From NCBI GenBank assembly GCA_036346225.1, contig JARFIW010001215.1, positions 2,986,501 to 3,050,500 on the forward strand: 64,000 nt of DNA, in the 5' to 3' direction. Each line of letters starts with the position of its first letter. Position 1 is the first letter of the stretch. The notes beneath the pieces are model-generated. The model made no database searches. It was not told the DNA's origin and saw only the letters and a list, made by a program, of their open reading frames with translations. The translations under genes were made by a program, and so were the position numbers. Origin of the DNA: Platerodrilus igneus (lineage: Eukaryota; Arthropoda; Insecta; Coleoptera; Lycidae). This document shows, piece after piece, positions 45,380 to 56,749 of this stretch.

Positions 45380-46633
45380 TTAGCTGCTTATTGATCGAGA
45401 TTGTGTCGAAATAAGATTTGTTTATTTCATTACCCAAAAGCAGTAGAACGTGCTAGTCAGATATAGTATTAGCCTGTTGACCACCACCCTTACCTATTTA
45501 CTGGACCTGTTTGTTAGAGCTTCATAAATTTTTGGTTGGGATCTTTTTCAAATTTCTCTCCAGTTTTAATCCTTAATTACAAATTACATAGCCAGATGTC
45601 GCTTATTCATTCTGTTTTGTACAAATTTTTATATTTAACATCATCTTATATAAAATTTATAGCCATTTAACCCACCAATTCATAAAAAATACTTTAAACG
45701 TAGTATAATCGTATTCCTTCGGTTTTCAGAGACAAACTAATTAGTAGTTTGCATATATAAACATGGTCTATAAACATCAAAGGTGGTGTTATTTACAGGC
45801 ATAATTTAACCGCTAATGTAGTGGTCTCTACCCATATAAGTGCTACTCCCTTAATTAGTTTTTCTGGTTCAATCAAAACATCTGCCACATATATTACATG
45901 CTGAGGCAACAGATACAAATGAAAGCAATTTGTAAACAATGTTAACAGTTTTATGGTTTCAGCTTGGACTTGATTTTCTGCAATTAATACAAAGTTATTT
46001 GGTGGAAGAGTAGCCAGTGCTACTGTTTTACCCATCAGAATAATTAGATGTCATTTTGTCAAATGTTAACATTAATTTATACCAACGTACAATATAATTT
46101 AGAATATTTTCTGGACGGGCGCTGTAAGTTTCTTGGTAGATGGTTTATTGTTCTAATTCTTCGTGTATCGTGTTCCTGTACATGTGTAGATAAGAACAGA
46201 CAAGTTGAATTTGTAAAAATGCCTTTGGCAGTCAAAATATTGTTCTTTTATTATTTTTTAAGAATGCTTTCTTCTGTGAGGGACAGTATTATGGCTACCA
46301 AGCGTGCATTTTCAAAAATTCTATCTCCCAATTTCCATCCGCATACAATCAGGAAAACGATACAAAGGAATTAGAATAAAAACAAAACACAAAAATAGTT
46401 GTCGCGTCAACACGCTTGTTTAGTTCTTACAGTTATATTTGTTAAGGGAGGCGGAGAATAAAATAAATAGTAGTAGTTGTTGATTTTGATTGATGTCATG
46501 TACAAAATTTGTATGGTATCAAATTAAAACTTTAGAACATTAATTGATTATTTCAAAACCGACACAAAGCGGCGATCAACTTTGGAGCACTAAGAGAGCT
46601 AACACGGGTTGTGTTTAGTCTTGCTGGTGGAAC
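45380..46633. other. unassigned; right part is probably BEL/Pao 5' LTR
   Basis: Minus-strand frame 46035-45793 and plus-strand frame 46048-46374 show no family motif. Sequence just before 46634 (ending gctggtggaaca) should be the end of the BEL 5' LTR, because a primer-binding site follows, but its left end and a 3' LTR partner were not found. Confidence 0.3.
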
Positions 46634-46636
46634 ATT

Positions 46637-46650
46637 TGGCGACCGTGACA
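46637..46650 (+). promoter_or_regulatory. BEL/Pao primer-binding site
   Basis: tggcgaccgtgaca follows an LTR-like end (ggaaca) by two bases and precedes the gag relic by about 95 bases, as in BEL/Pao elements, which often carry TGGCGACCGTGAC here. Confidence 0.6.
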
Positions 46651-46744
46651 GGACGACGCTTTGTGAAAGTTGTTTGAAATTTCTATCGCTACTCCGAACT
46701 AGGGAGGTCACCGATCAGTAGAGCTGAAGTAAGTACTATCCCTT

Positions 46745-48771
46745 ATGGAAAAACTTGAGAAGTCTAGGTCGGTTTTGCGTGGTATTTTCACGAAAACTGC
46801 GAATCAGTTAAGATCACTCTTAGAAAGCGAAATATGTCCGTACAAGATTTGAAGGCAACATTTGACATGCTTCGGAAGAAACAATGCTCCCTTACGGAAG
46901 TTGACAGTAAAATTTACGACCTGATGCTAGAAGCTGACGTAAATGAGGACGATCTTGTACAAGAAGTAACTTCATCTGATGAATATTTGGCGACATTTAC
47001 CAATTTATCCGTACGCTATAGCGATGCGATTGTACAAGAAGAAGCAAGATCTGTTGTCAAAGGCGAACTCTCTTCAGCTGTACAACTGTCAAGTCTTAAG
47101 CTACCGTTCATTTACATTTCCAATGCTCCACCCGAAGGTACTACATTGGCCAGGAGGCGAATTTTTTGTTGCCTGGAAATTTAGAATTTTACCGAACCCT
47201 TTCTGTTTCAGGCAAGGGAGGAATCTTTAACGTGCGTGACAACACTCACACACGGGACCTCCATTTAACCTCTTATCCGAACGAGGGCGTAATTTTTGTG
47301 AAAAATGCTCACCTGTCATTTTTTCAAGCAGTCGGCCGTGTCGGGATTTGAACCCGGGACCTTGGGATCCGTAATCCTACGCTTACTACATTGATCTACG
47401 GCGACGCTCAGTCTTAAGCTACCCCGAATTGAGCTCAAAAAATTCGGGGGAGATGTTCGTGATTGGTTGCCATTTTGAAGTCTATTTAAACAGATCAACG
47501 ACAATTGTGACATTGATGCGGAAGACAAGTTTCAGTACTTAATCCAGGCAACAGTACCTCGATCAAGAGCTCGCGAGCTTGTAGAGAGTTTTCCTCCCGT
47601 AGCATACAATTACAAAAAGGTAATCGAGAGCTTGAAAGCGCGCTTTGGTCGTGATGAACTACAAGTAGAGGTATACGTACGGGAATTGTTAAAATTAGTG
47701 CTAAACAAATCCTTTTTGAAGGATGACGTTCCCTTGATTGGGTTATATGACAAGATCGAAACTCAATTAAGGGCGTTAGAGACCCTGGGTGTTACTACCG
47801 AAAAAAGTGCGGCTATGTTATATCCGCTGGTTGAGTCGTGTTTACCAGAAGAGCTTCTGCGGGTATGGTAGCGTTCAACATATTTTACTTCGAGTGAAAG
47901 TAACGAAACAACCAGCAAGTTGGAATGCCTCATGAAGTTCTTAAAAACTGAAGTGGAAAGCGAAGAACGCGTACGAATAGCGGCAGAAGGTTTTGGAGAA
48001 AGTTTTAGTACTGAAGGCTCCAAGAAAACAAAATCTAAAGGCTCTGGACACAGTGTCTCGACGGCGGCGAATTTAGTAAATACGCAGGTCGGACAATGTT
48101 TATTTTGTGAAGGCGTCCACAGCAGCGGAGATTGTTTTAAGGCTCAGAAAATGTTACTGGAGGAAAAACTAAATGTGTTAAAAGCCAAAGGTGCCTGTTT
48201 TGTATGTCTCAAATCACGGCATGTTAGCCGTAAGTGCCGTGCACGGGTGAGGTGTCACTGTTGCGGTAAGCGACATTTGGTTTTGTTGTTGTGTCCCAAT
48301 CTGCCTAAAGAAACTTGCGAAAAATCGCCACTAGAAAGTGAACAAGGATTACCTGAGAAAGTTGAAAATATTTTAACGGTAAGAACTACAACCCACGTTT
48401 TCCTACAAACACTAAGATGTAAAATCAGAAATGGGTCTCAAGAACATGAAGTACGCGCGTTAATAGATACTGGTTCCCAATTGTCATTTGTGCTTGCATC
48501 AACAGCAACAATAATGGGTTATCCAGTTAAACGCAAAGAAGAGATTATGCATGCGCTCTTCGGCGGCACACATCCTGCTAAGGAAAGTCACTCTTGCTAC
48601 GATATACGAGTTGTAAGTTTAAACGGAAGTTACGCTTGTCGTTTCGAAGTGTTTGACCAAACAACTATCTGCGACCACGTTTCTGTCGTGTATGATGGTA
48701 GTTGGATGAAGGAACTAGCAGCAATAAATATTCATCTAACAGATGTGCTGTTGCCGGTGAGACGTTACTAG
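46745..48771 (+). pseudogene. BEL/Pao Gag and aspartic protease relic
   Basis: It starts MEKLEKSRSVLRGIFTKTAN at 46745, with a frameshift by 46834. Gag continues to the SINE at 47106 and resumes at 47424: IELKKFGGDVRDWLPF then a TGA, IQATVPRSRARELVESFPPV, YVRELLKLVL (the DUF1759-type region), and a TAG at 47869. Zinc knuckles follow: CLFCEGVHSSGDC and CFVCLKSRHVSRKCR, then CHCCGKRH. The protease core is VRALIDTGSQLSFV (about 48450) with an intact DTG. A deletion with frameshift at about 48760 joins it to pol. Stops make it non-functional. Confidence 0.85.
47106..47409 (-). mobile_element. tRNA-derived SINE, subfamily 2 (TSD agtcttaagctacc)
   Basis: Target duplications agtcttaagctacc lie at 47092-47105 and 47410-47423. 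Reverse-complemented, the head reads gcgtcgccgtagatcaatgt then agtaagcgtaggattacgga, with box B ggttcaaatcc. The body and tail are the same as in the other SINE family members, but the head differs and tgaac lies at the 3' end. It interrupts BEL gag between SLKLP and its continuation. A sister copy is at 57611-57910. Confidence 0.9.
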
Positions 48772-49610
48772 GTTGGACGCTTATGGGAAAAGTCCCTAAG
48801 AGGCGGTGTCGGACAAGCTCGACCGTCATGACGGTTACATCCTTGCTTGTGAAAGAGCTGGATATTTCACAATTATGGAGGTTAGATGTGCTTGGAATTT
48901 CAGATCCGTTTGAAAAACAGTCGAGGAAAGAACTTGCAGAGTCAGTTAGCTTGAATTTCCTAGAAACTATTCAAACCGATGACGACGGAAGGTACCAAGT
49001 ACGTTTAATTTCGCGGGATGGACATCCACCGTTACCTTCAAACTTTGCTATGGCGAACAAGAGACTTGAATCGACGTTAAAGAAACTAAACAGCGAAGGA
49101 ATTGTTTCCGAATATCATGATACGTTTGAACAATGGTTAAAAGAGGGTATAATAGAAATCGTGCCAGAAAGCGAAATACGTAACCCAGGTCATTACTTGC
49201 CACATCGTGCAGTAATAAAGCGTTCAAGTGCCACAACCAAAATTCGACCGGTGTTTGATGCTTCAGCTCATGAAAAGGAGCAACCTTCTCGCAATGCTTG
49301 TTTGGAAAAGGGACCAAATCTATTAGAAAATATACAAGGCATGCTAATGCGTTTTAGAACTGCACGATTGGGAGTAGTTGCAGATATAAAGAAGGCGTTT
49401 TTACAAATCAACCTACATACTGACGATCGAGATTTTCTGCGTTTTTTGTGGGTTGACCGACATGGTCAACTGCTTACTTACCGGCATAGAAGAGTAGTTT
49501 TTGGAGTTTGCTGCAGCCCGTTTTTGTTGGGAATGACTATTTAATATCACTTGGAAAGGATGATGGGACGTTCTAGCTACTCGAAAGACGTAGTAAAGAA
49601 ATTGAAAGAC
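48760..49610 (+). pseudogene. BEL/Pao reverse transcriptase relic, 3'-truncated
   Basis: The frame opens AVAGETLLGWTLMGK after the deletion, then LWRLDVLGISDPFEKQSRKE, LPSNFAMANKRLESTLKKL, PESEIRNPGHYLPHRAVIKR, TKIRPVFDASAHEK, and RT motif A VVADIKKAFLQINL followed by DRDFLRFLW. Motif B is CCSPFLLGMTI, then a TAA at 49542. Remnants YHLERMMGRSSYSKDVVKKL follow to about 49610. The YVDD box, RNase H and integrase are absent. Confidence 0.85.
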
Positions 49611-50361
49611 AGTTTCTAGTTGCTTATATTCGAGTATAGAAAGAGCATGAGAAACATTCTGCATTATACTAGTAAATACACCTTGATTTGTGTATAATTT
49701 CGTAACTTAAGTTGGTTGTTTTACAAAAAGAGATTCGTCCATCTGATGAGCTGCAAGAACAGCGAAACCGGTCACTGGCTTTTCTTTTTGCAAAATAACA
49801 AACAATTTAATTTGATTTTCGTTCCCTATGCTCAAATTACTTTCTCCATACTAGGAAAAATTATTTACGTATATATTATGTCTAATTTTCTTCTTGTAAT
49901 TATTTAGGGCTGTAAGTGTAAGTTTGTAAGTAAGCATATACTTGTTATTTATATTTTAAGACTTGTCGTTACTGGGAAATAATCCCAAATTAATATTTGT
50001 TTAAATCTTATGTATACTTTCGAGTTATATTACGTTATATGCGAGTTGACGTTTTCGTTTAAATCATGTTTTAACAGAACGTTACGTAAACGTTCGTTTT
50101 AATTTTTGTAAATATTACTTTTGATACCACGTTTGTTAACTAATTGTTTGTAATAAATCTACTTCCTAAGGTTTCCTATTTTTCTTTCTGTGCGACCCAC
50201 TCCGCTCTACGACGTTTCAGCTAGTGCGACATTAATTCTTTGGAGTTCCATTGCTTTGTTGCGGTATTCGGCGTGGGCGATATTTTGTTGCTTACTTTGC
50301 CTTCTTTCTTGTCTGCACGGAATACCATAACAATTTTTTTTACGTTATGGTAGCCTTACTT
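49611..50361. other. unassigned A+T-rich sequence
   Basis: This lies between the BEL relic and the first LINE 3' end. There are open frames without motifs (49716-49907). It may contain LTR remnants, but no repeat partner was found. Confidence 0.3.
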
Positions 50362-50880
50362 ATTCATCATCATCATCAGGTCTTTAGTCCTGGAACTGGT
50401 TAGGCGCGTACCCTCATTGCTTTCTAGTCTGAACTAATTTACACTTTTCCTGAAATTTGTACAGTCTGCATGTATCACTATCTGCGTGCGAAACTCTGAT
50501 CTTGGTCTACCTCTACCTCTCTTTTCTTATCTCTACTTGTAATATATCATGTACTATTTCCCAAAAATGCCTTAGAACGTATCCTGCCCTTCTATTTCTC
50601 ATATTTTTTTGTTTTCGACAGATATTTTTATTTCTCTACAATTTGTATAACCTATTTGTTATTAACTTTGTCTATCCATGCTATCATCCTCATACATCTG
50701 AGGCACAACATTCTTGAATGGTTCTATTTCTTTTGTTTGCTTTTCCTACTGCCCCTATTTTATAGACGTACTTGCTGTGCTCCACACATATGCTCTCAAC
50801 AATTTTCTTCTTGTTTCTATGTTTGTTGTCTTACAACATAGCCTCTGTTCTTTCTTGTTAGATGTAATTCAGTCCCCTTC
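50362..50880 (-). pseudogene. APE-type LINE 3' end, copy 1
   Basis: The 3' tail is marked by catcatcatcatcagg (plus view), that is (gatg)n-like on the element strand. Then comes the family's 3' text (ctggaactggttaggcgcgtacc), and further right the degraded C-terminal coding region seen intact in 58167-58559 (tttgtctatccatgctatcatc, gtgctccacacata, tctatgtttgttgtcttaca). The plus-strand frames (50457-50953) are antisense and not genes. 5'-truncated at about 50880. Confidence 0.55.
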
Positions 50881-50937
50881 TATTGTTTTAAATTATATAC
50901 CCTATTTCCCCTATATTCAGTGGTATGTAAAGGGAGG

Positions 50938-51230
50938 CGGCTCCTTGACGTAGTTGGTATGTGTGTGACTACCACGCCCAAGGTCCCGGGTTCGAATCCC
51001 GACACGGGCCGCTTGAAAAATGTTAGGCGAGCATTTTTCACAAAAATACGCCCTCGCTCGTATGAGAGGTAAAATAGAGGTCCCGTGTGTGAGTGTTGTC
51101 GCGCACGTTAAAGATCCCTACTTTGCTTGCAGCGGCAAGAGTTCGGCAAATATCAAAATTTCCAGATAAAAGAAACTCGCTTCTTGGCCAATGTATTACC
51201 TTCGAGTGGAGCATTGGAAAATCAAATGTA
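50938..51230 (+). mobile_element. SINE copy (plus)
   Basis: Best-preserved tRNA-like head in the cluster: ggctccttgacgtagttggt, box B ggttcgaatcc, closing cccgacacgggcc. Full family body to aaatcaaatgta. It is flanked left by ggtatgtaaaggg and right by gcgcacgtgaagg, a weak duplication. Confidence 0.85.
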
Positions 51231-51260
51231 GCGCACGTGAAGGTGGTTAAGCAGCCTCTG

Positions 51261-51422
51261 GTAAAATGGAGGTACCGTGTGTGAGTGTTGTCACGCACGT
51301 TAAAGATCCCTACCTTGCTTGGAACAGCAAGGGTTCGGCAAAATTCTACATTTTCCAGGTAAAAAAACTCGCTTCCTGGCCAGTGTAGTACAGTCGGATA
51401 GAGCATTTTAAAATCACATGTA
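51261..51422 (+). mobile_element. SINE 3' fragment (plus)
   Basis: It begins in the body (gtaaaatggaggtaccgtgt) and runs to aaatcacatgta. It lacks the tRNA-like head and about 130 bases of body. It lies directly behind a short linker motif (gttaagcagcctctg). Confidence 0.8.
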
Positions 51423-51588
51423 GAGTATGTAAGGGGGGGATTTTTTTGCTGTTTGCTGATCAAGCTTTGGGGTAGGGGATCGATGAATATATTCTGCGAG
51501 TTCAAAAACGTCGTTGCGATATTAATAAAGTTATAAGCGGGAAAAGTGTGTGATTTATGATGAACAAGTGTTAGTTCTTTAATTCAAC

Positions 51589-52050
51589 ATGTCAAAAGTT
51601 AAGACATTCTAAGAAACTAAGAAATCTCTAACGTTCAACCCTCTGGAACAAAACCAAAAACTAAAAACGAATGATGGCAAACCAGGACAAAAACGACCTA
51701 TGATAGGGTTTATAACTGAGTGTGCAAGGGATGACTTTTATCCATATAGAATAAGCGTTAATGAACTAATGGAGTATAGAAGAGTTCTTGAATCAATGTT
51801 CAAATATTTGTCCTCAAACGTAACTACAGCAGTTAATCTCATACGTAAAATACGCGTAGAAATTTCAGCTGAAGAGCCTTTAACAGCGGATTGAAGTCAT
51901 TTAGTTGCCAGTTACAGAATGTAGAAGTGTTTGGGGTTGTAAGGAGTATTGAAGAGAAGCGTTCTGTTGAAATTCGAAATGTCATGAGAGCTATGGGTGC
52001 TACAGTTGATGAAACATTTAGTCCCACATTATCCATGTTGTATTTCAGAT
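51589..52050 (+). pseudogene. degraded gene of unknown origin, about 155 codons
   Basis: ATG at 51589 starts MSKVKTF, then one TAA. The frame continues ETKKSLTFNPLEQNQKL, DGKPGQKRPMIGFITECARD, DFYPYRISVNELMEYRRVLE, SMFKYLSSNVTTAVNLIRKI and stops at 51892. A frameshift then gives SGLKSFSCQLQNVEVFGVVR, SIEEKRSVEIRNVMRAMGAT and FSPTLSMLYFR, ending at a TAA near 52050. One stop and one frameshift over 155 codons suggest a once-real protein. It has no transposase, RT or Gag signature I recognise. Possible sources are a retrogene or an endogenised viral gene. It is flanked by SINEs on both sides. Confidence 0.45.
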
Positions 52051-52084
52051 AAGTCTATATATTAAGGGGTGATAAATCAACGGT

Positions 52085-52382
52085 CGGCTCTGTGGCGTAG
52101 TTGGTATGAGTGTGATTACTATGCCCAAGGTCCCGACCAGGTTCAAATCTCGACACAGTTCGCTTGAAAAGTGTTAGGCGAGCATTTTTCACAAAAATAT
52201 GCCCTCGTTCGGATGAGAGGTAAAATGGAGGTCCTGTGTATGAGTGTTGTCATGCACGTTAAAAATCCCTACCTTGCTTGTAACAGCAAGGGTTCGGCAA
52301 AATTCTAAATTGTTCAGGTAAAAAAAACTCACTTCCTGGCCAATGTAGTGCCTTCGGGTGGAGCATTGGAAAATCAAATGTA
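52085..52382 (+). mobile_element. SINE copy (plus)
   Basis: Head ggctctgtggcgtagttggt, box B ggttcaaatct, full body to aaatcaaatgta. Followed by agctatgtaaggagg and then directly by another SINE. Confidence 0.85.
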
Positions 52383-52397
52383 AGCTATGTAAGGAGG

Positions 52398-52655
52398 ACT
52401 ATGCCCAAGGTCCCGAGTTCAAATCCCGACACGGTCCGCTTGAAAAATGTTAAGCGAGCATTCTACACAAATATACGCCCTCGTTCGGATGAGAGGTAAA
52501 ATAGACGTCCCGTGTGAGAGTGTTGTCACGCACGTTAAATATCCACACCTTGCTTGCAACAACAACGGTTCGACAAAATTCAAAATTTCCAGGCAAAAAA
52601 CTCGGTTTCTGGCCAATGTAGTGCCTTCTGGTGGAGCATTGGAAAATAAAAAGTA
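52398..52655 (+). mobile_element. SINE copy lacking box A (plus)
   Basis: It starts in the middle of the tRNA-like head (actatgcccaaggtcccgag), retains box B ggttcaaatcc-like text (agttcaaatcc), and continues through the body to ggaaaataaaaagta. It is joined by short gtatgcgaaggga text to the next copy. Confidence 0.8.
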
Positions 52656-52671
52656 GGGTATGCGAAGGGAA

Positions 52672-52831
52672 GGCGGGTTCGTGATGTAGTTGGTGTGCGT
52701 GTGACTACTATGCCCAAGGTCACCGGTTCAAATCCCGTTACGGTCCGCTTGAAAAATGTTAGGCGAGCAATTTTCAGAAAAGTACGCCCTCGTTCGGATG
52801 AGAAGTAAAATGGAGGTCCCGTGTGTGTGTG

Positions 52832-52870
<39 letters not shown>

Positions 52871-53004
52871 TGTTGTCACGCACGTTAAAGATTCTTACCT
52901 TGCTTTCAACATCAAAGGTTCCACAAAATTCAAAATTTTGAGGTAAAAAATTCGCTTCCTGGCCACTGTAGTCCTTCGGGTGGAGCATTGGAAAATTAAA
53001 TGTA
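52672..53004 (+). mobile_element. SINE copy with (TG)n expansion (plus)
   Basis: Head ggcgggttcgtgatgtagtt with box B ggttcaaatcc. The gtgtgtgagtgttgtc segment of the body has expanded to a TG run at 52821-52869. The rest of the body continues to aaattaaatgta. The Thr/His-rich open frames on the minus strand come from this run. Confidence 0.85.
52821..52869 (+). repeat. (TG)n microsatellite inside a SINE
   Basis: About 49 bases of TG repeats with one interruption, grown from the gtgtgtgag site in the SINE body, where all other copies have only 3-4 repeats. Confidence 0.9.
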
Positions 53005-53368
53005 CGGTATGTGAAGAGGGTTAAGCAGCCTGTGGTTGCCAAGGATACCCCAACACTTAGACATAGAATTAATAGTTTTTCAGTAAATCCTTTCGCACAA
53101 TCAACATTAGTTGAAAATATTTCACAAGCAACACCTGTAGTTATTTATAATAATCATTAGATTTAAGTGAACTTATTTTTTCCTCATTAGGTTTTCCGTC
53201 TTGAAACTGGTTGGACGCGTACTTTCACTTATTAATGTTTTGAACTAGCCTACACAGTTCCTAGAAATTTCCACCACAGCATCTATATACAGCTCGGTTC
53301 CTCTTCTATTGTTTCTAAATTATATGCACTATTTCACCGAGATTCAGCGATATGTGAAGGGGACTGAA
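53005..53368 (-). repeat. linker repeat plus LINE 3' terminus
   Basis: It starts with gtatgtgaagagggttaagcag then cctgtggttgcc, followed by ccaacacttagaca, agtttttcagtaaatcc, ttgaaaatatttcacaagca, and the LINE 3'-end motif gttttccgtcttgaaactgg with ttggacgcgtac. The same series recurs at 57135-57330, 57506-57610, 57914-58180, 59460-59820 and 60062-60340. Confidence 0.6.
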
Positions 53369-53658
53369 GGGCCCCATGGCGTAGTTGGTATGCATGTGAC
53401 TATTACTCCCAAGGTCCCGGGTTTGAATTCCGACACGGTCCGTTTGAAAAATGTTAGGCGCGCATTTTTCACAAAAATACGCCCTCGTTCGAATGAGAGG
53501 TAAAATGGAAGTTCCGTGTGTGAGTGTTGTCACGCACGATAAAGATCCTACCCTGGTTGGAACAGCAAAGGTTCGGCAAAATTCAAAATTTTCAGGTAAA
53601 ATACTTGCTTCCTGGCCAATGTAGTACCTTCGGGTGGAGCATTGGAAAATCACATGTA
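53369..53658 (+). mobile_element. SINE copy (plus)
   Basis: Head ggccccatggcgtagttggt, box B ggtttgaattc (degenerate), body to aaatcacatgta. Flanked by gatatgtgaagggg at left and gggtatgtgaagaa at right, a plausible imperfect target duplication. Confidence 0.85.
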
Positions 53659-53675
53659 GGGTATGTGAAGAAGAC

Positions 53676-53815
53676 GCGGCTTTGTAGTGTAGTTGGTAAG
53701 CGTGTAACTAATATGCCCAAGGTCCCGGGTTTAAACCCCGACACGGTATGTTTGAAAAATGTTAGGCGAGCAGTTTTCACAAAAATACGCCCTCGCTCGT
53801 ATGAGAGGTAAAATG
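53676..53815 (+). mobile_element. SINE copy truncated at 3' side (plus)
   Basis: Head gcggctttgtagtgtagttg, box B ggtttaaaccc, then body only as far as gtatgagaggtaaaatg, where an LTR-like sequence begins. Confidence 0.8.
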
Positions 53816-53828
53816 TAGCACGATCTTG

Positions 53829-54270
53829 TGCTACGTGCCGAAAAATCGGCCGTAAACATTTCCAAATTTAGTTTCAATTTGTAAGGATTTCGCGCCAATA
53901 ATTTTAAAAGACATGTGCGCGTATTTGCGTCACTTCAGACAGTGCGTTTGTGCAAAGGATTACGCAGACGCGGAGTGTGGGAGAAAGTGGTGAATTTCCG
54001 GACACGTAGAGACTGGGGAGGGAGACGTGGACGAGTGTGGTTGTCTTTGTGCCGTGTCTTGTCTTTTTTTTTTGTTATGTAGGTTTCCTTTTATCTACTC
54101 AATTATCGTTCCTTATACCAGTTTCCTGTCGCTCTCTATATAGGTAGAAGAAGTCAAATTTTGACTTTGGATTCGACCAGGGGCAACGAATTACCCACGC
54201 CCACAAGGCTCCATGAAGCCCAGCTGCCGTTATACCAGCGCGGTGCTGTAAAGAGTCTTACAGTCATGTA
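53829..54270 (+). mobile_element. LTR-like segment related to the 14/24-kb solo LTRs
   Basis: It begins tgctacgtgccgaaa and contains tttcgcgccaataattttaa then aagac, closely parallel to the minus-strand reading of the solo LTRs (TGTTACGTGCC..., tttcgcgccataatttcaaa). A ctctatataggtagaag TATA-like box follows, and an end like catgtaag. It cuts the SINE before it, so it is younger than that SINE. The small hairpin gtagcac/gtgctac sits at the junction. Right boundary and TSD are unresolved. Confidence 0.4.
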
Positions 54271-54429
54271 AGTACTTTTCTCGTTTTTTTATGTGATAAT
54301 AATTTGAACATTTATATGACGTAATATTTTATTTGCCCGTCATTATGCAATTATTTCTCATTGCTACCAACTACTGTTGTGGCTCGCGTACCTCACCGTT
54401 GAGGGTATAATACTTGCGCTAATCTTTGT

Positions 54430-55210
54430 TATACATCTTTTGTGCTTTTTCATCTTGCGTAATTTGACTTCCTAGATATTAGAAACCTCTTTGTATTCTT
54501 GTTTTTGATTTATTTTCCCCTCCTTTGCTTACTAGAACTTCAGTTTTATTTTTGTTAAGTTTCATACCGTATCTCTCTGTTAGAGCTGTTTCCATTTCAT
54601 TAAGGCAGCTTCTAACTCTTCCTTGCTAGATGCTAATACCGCTATATCATCTGCAAATCTAAACTTATCAATCTTTTGTCCCTGCGTAGTAATTCCACAT
54701 TATGTCTTCCTGCATTTGAGGAAATTCACTGCCTCTTCAATGTACAATTTAAAAATTAATGGGGATAAGGCACATCCCTGCCTCACCTCTTTCCTAATAT
54801 TTACTTCTCTACGTCCTTCTCTAATTCTATTACCGCTGTTTGCTTTTTGTATAAGCTATGAACTATTCGTCGATCCCTAAAACGCATTCCAATCTTTTTA
54901 AGTATTTCGAACTTTTTTCCATTTTACATTGTCGAATGCTTTTTCCAGATCTATAAACCCCATATAAACGCTTTTCCTCTTTTCTATTGTTTTCTCCATT
55001 ATCACCCTCAGAAGTAAATAGCCTCCGGTGTTCCCCTGTTTCGCCTAAACCGAAATTGATCTTCTCATAATATTTCTTCAGCTCGTTTCTCTATTCGTTT
55101 TTGTACAATTCTAGTTGGTATTTTTGACACGTGTGCTGTCAAACTTATTGTTCGAAAATTTCCACATCTATCCGCACCTCTCTTTTTTGGTATCTTACTT
55201 ATTCACCGCT
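54430..55210 (-). pseudogene. APE-type LINE reverse transcriptase segment
   Basis: Minus strand: PKKRGADRCGNFRTISLTAH, VQKRIEKRAEEIL, KAFMGFIDLEKAFDNVKW (RT motif A), EVRQGCALSPLIFKLYIEEA (motif B), IDKFRFADDIAVLASSKEEL (motif C, FADD intact) and the EAALMKWK helix. Frameshifts and stops separate these blocks, and the copy ends shortly after the thumb. It is the same family as the C-terminal pieces at 58167-58559 and 60454-60852. Confidence 0.75.
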
Positions 55211-56269
55211 AAAATATTTGTGTCGTATTTACAATAGTTTAACCAAAAATTTAAATCAGACTTTTTCCGTCTCCTGAAGGCCTAACCTACCCTAACGCAA
55301 GAAAATATAGAAATGAAGAACGTAATGTACTGACAATTTCTGTCTTTCCGGTCGTGCGGATTGTAAGTCCATTTACGGTCGCTTTCCAGTGCTCTGAGAT
55401 TTCTTACGGTATGGTATATCCTCCACCAAACATGATACATAAATTACAGCAGTTTCGATTTAGCAAACAATATTATTAAAACACCTTTTAGGTATATTAC
55501 TGGAATTATGTTGTCATGTAACGTAAGCTGTAATTTAATTGTCAGTTGTCATCACCAGATAATAACTTTGTTTTATTTGATACTACCGGAAAGACTTCCA
55601 TACTTGTTAGTTTCGCCTTCGCGTTTTCATGCTTCCTATTAGTCTAATTTACATGTATCGCAGCCATCATGCTGTCATTTACATTTCTTGTATTACAAAA
55701 CGTTTCCCGTCTTCCATTCAAGAATATTTACATAAGTTTACCTGCGTTCACCTGACATGTATGGTTGTTGTCTAAGCAAATTTTAATGGCGTGTCTCTTA
55801 AATGACTAGTGATTTATGCTTAATTGGTACATAATGGTGTTGTTTAATCGTTTGCAATTGCAAGACTAGTCACTGCAATAATGAGTGTATACGCTTTCTT
55901 TAAAAAGAGGTCATAACAGGTTTGCGATGGATGGGACCCACGACCTAAACCTATGATTTATAATAATTGTTAAAGCTGTTCTGTAAAAGCTGTTCGTTAA
56001 AAATTATTGCATGTACTTTTTTTTAAATTAGCAGAAAGTACTCATGATTGGTACAGTTGATTTAGAACATTCGCCATTTATAAGTGGAAAACTGCTTTCC
56101 GTGGATAATACTGTTACATGAAGGAAAATTAAAAAAAGTATATTTCATGTTTGGTTCTTATAAGAGCTTCTAAAGAAATCTTTGTCAAAAGTACGTACTT
56201 GTGGATAAATTTTAGTACAACAAAAGCTACTGACATTGTAATGAAGTAATCTCTTCTTAACTTTCTTTC
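55211..56269. other. no recognised feature
   Basis: A+T-rich sequence with no coding, RNA or repeat evidence that I can support on either strand. Confidence 0.3.
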
Positions 56270-56600
56270 TGTTTAAAGTTGCTACGTTATACAGCGTAGC
56301 CTAACCAAAAAGAAGTCAACGAAAGAAAATAGTCGGGCTCAATCGGCGAGTGGGCGCGGTATTATACATACAAAGAAAAAAAATAAAGAAAAGCCTGAAA
56401 TAAAAATAAGAAATTAATAGTGCTTATTAATAAGCATAATTATTCTAATTAACATTTTGGATAGACATAACAGTGCCATAAAACCACAGATACAAAAAAA
56501 TCAAATCAAGACTAAATACATGTCAGCCAAAAAAACCAAAAGAAATCATTTTTTAAATGGCGAGCTGCAGTTTTAGGTTACTCCCCAATATTAATGATAA
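56270..56600 (-). mobile_element. LTR end, reversed relative of 36600-36969
   Basis: The reverse complement shows the order actccccaatatta, a long A+T stretch, ttatttcagg, cgccgattgagcccg, ttttcttt and aggctacg as in the LTR end before the 36976 primer-binding site. Divergence is high and no primer-binding site remains. Confidence 0.4.
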
Positions 56601-56749
56601 AACAAAACAAAAAAGTGCAACATTACCACACTAAAACCAACAGCTCTAAATGATCATGGTAAATCTACAATTAAATATACAAGTAAATAGATAAATTGGC
56701 CACAGTTAATACAATATTAACAACAAAGTGTGTAAATTATTTTTAAAAC

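Noticed and set aside
52580..53042. His/Thr-rich minus-strand frames.
   Set aside because: They are translations of the (TG)n run within a SINE.
50938..53815. Regularly repeated units resembling a CRISPR-like or satellite array.
   Set aside because: Units are SINEs of about 300 bp with tRNA-like heads and variable truncation, not short repeats with unique spacers.
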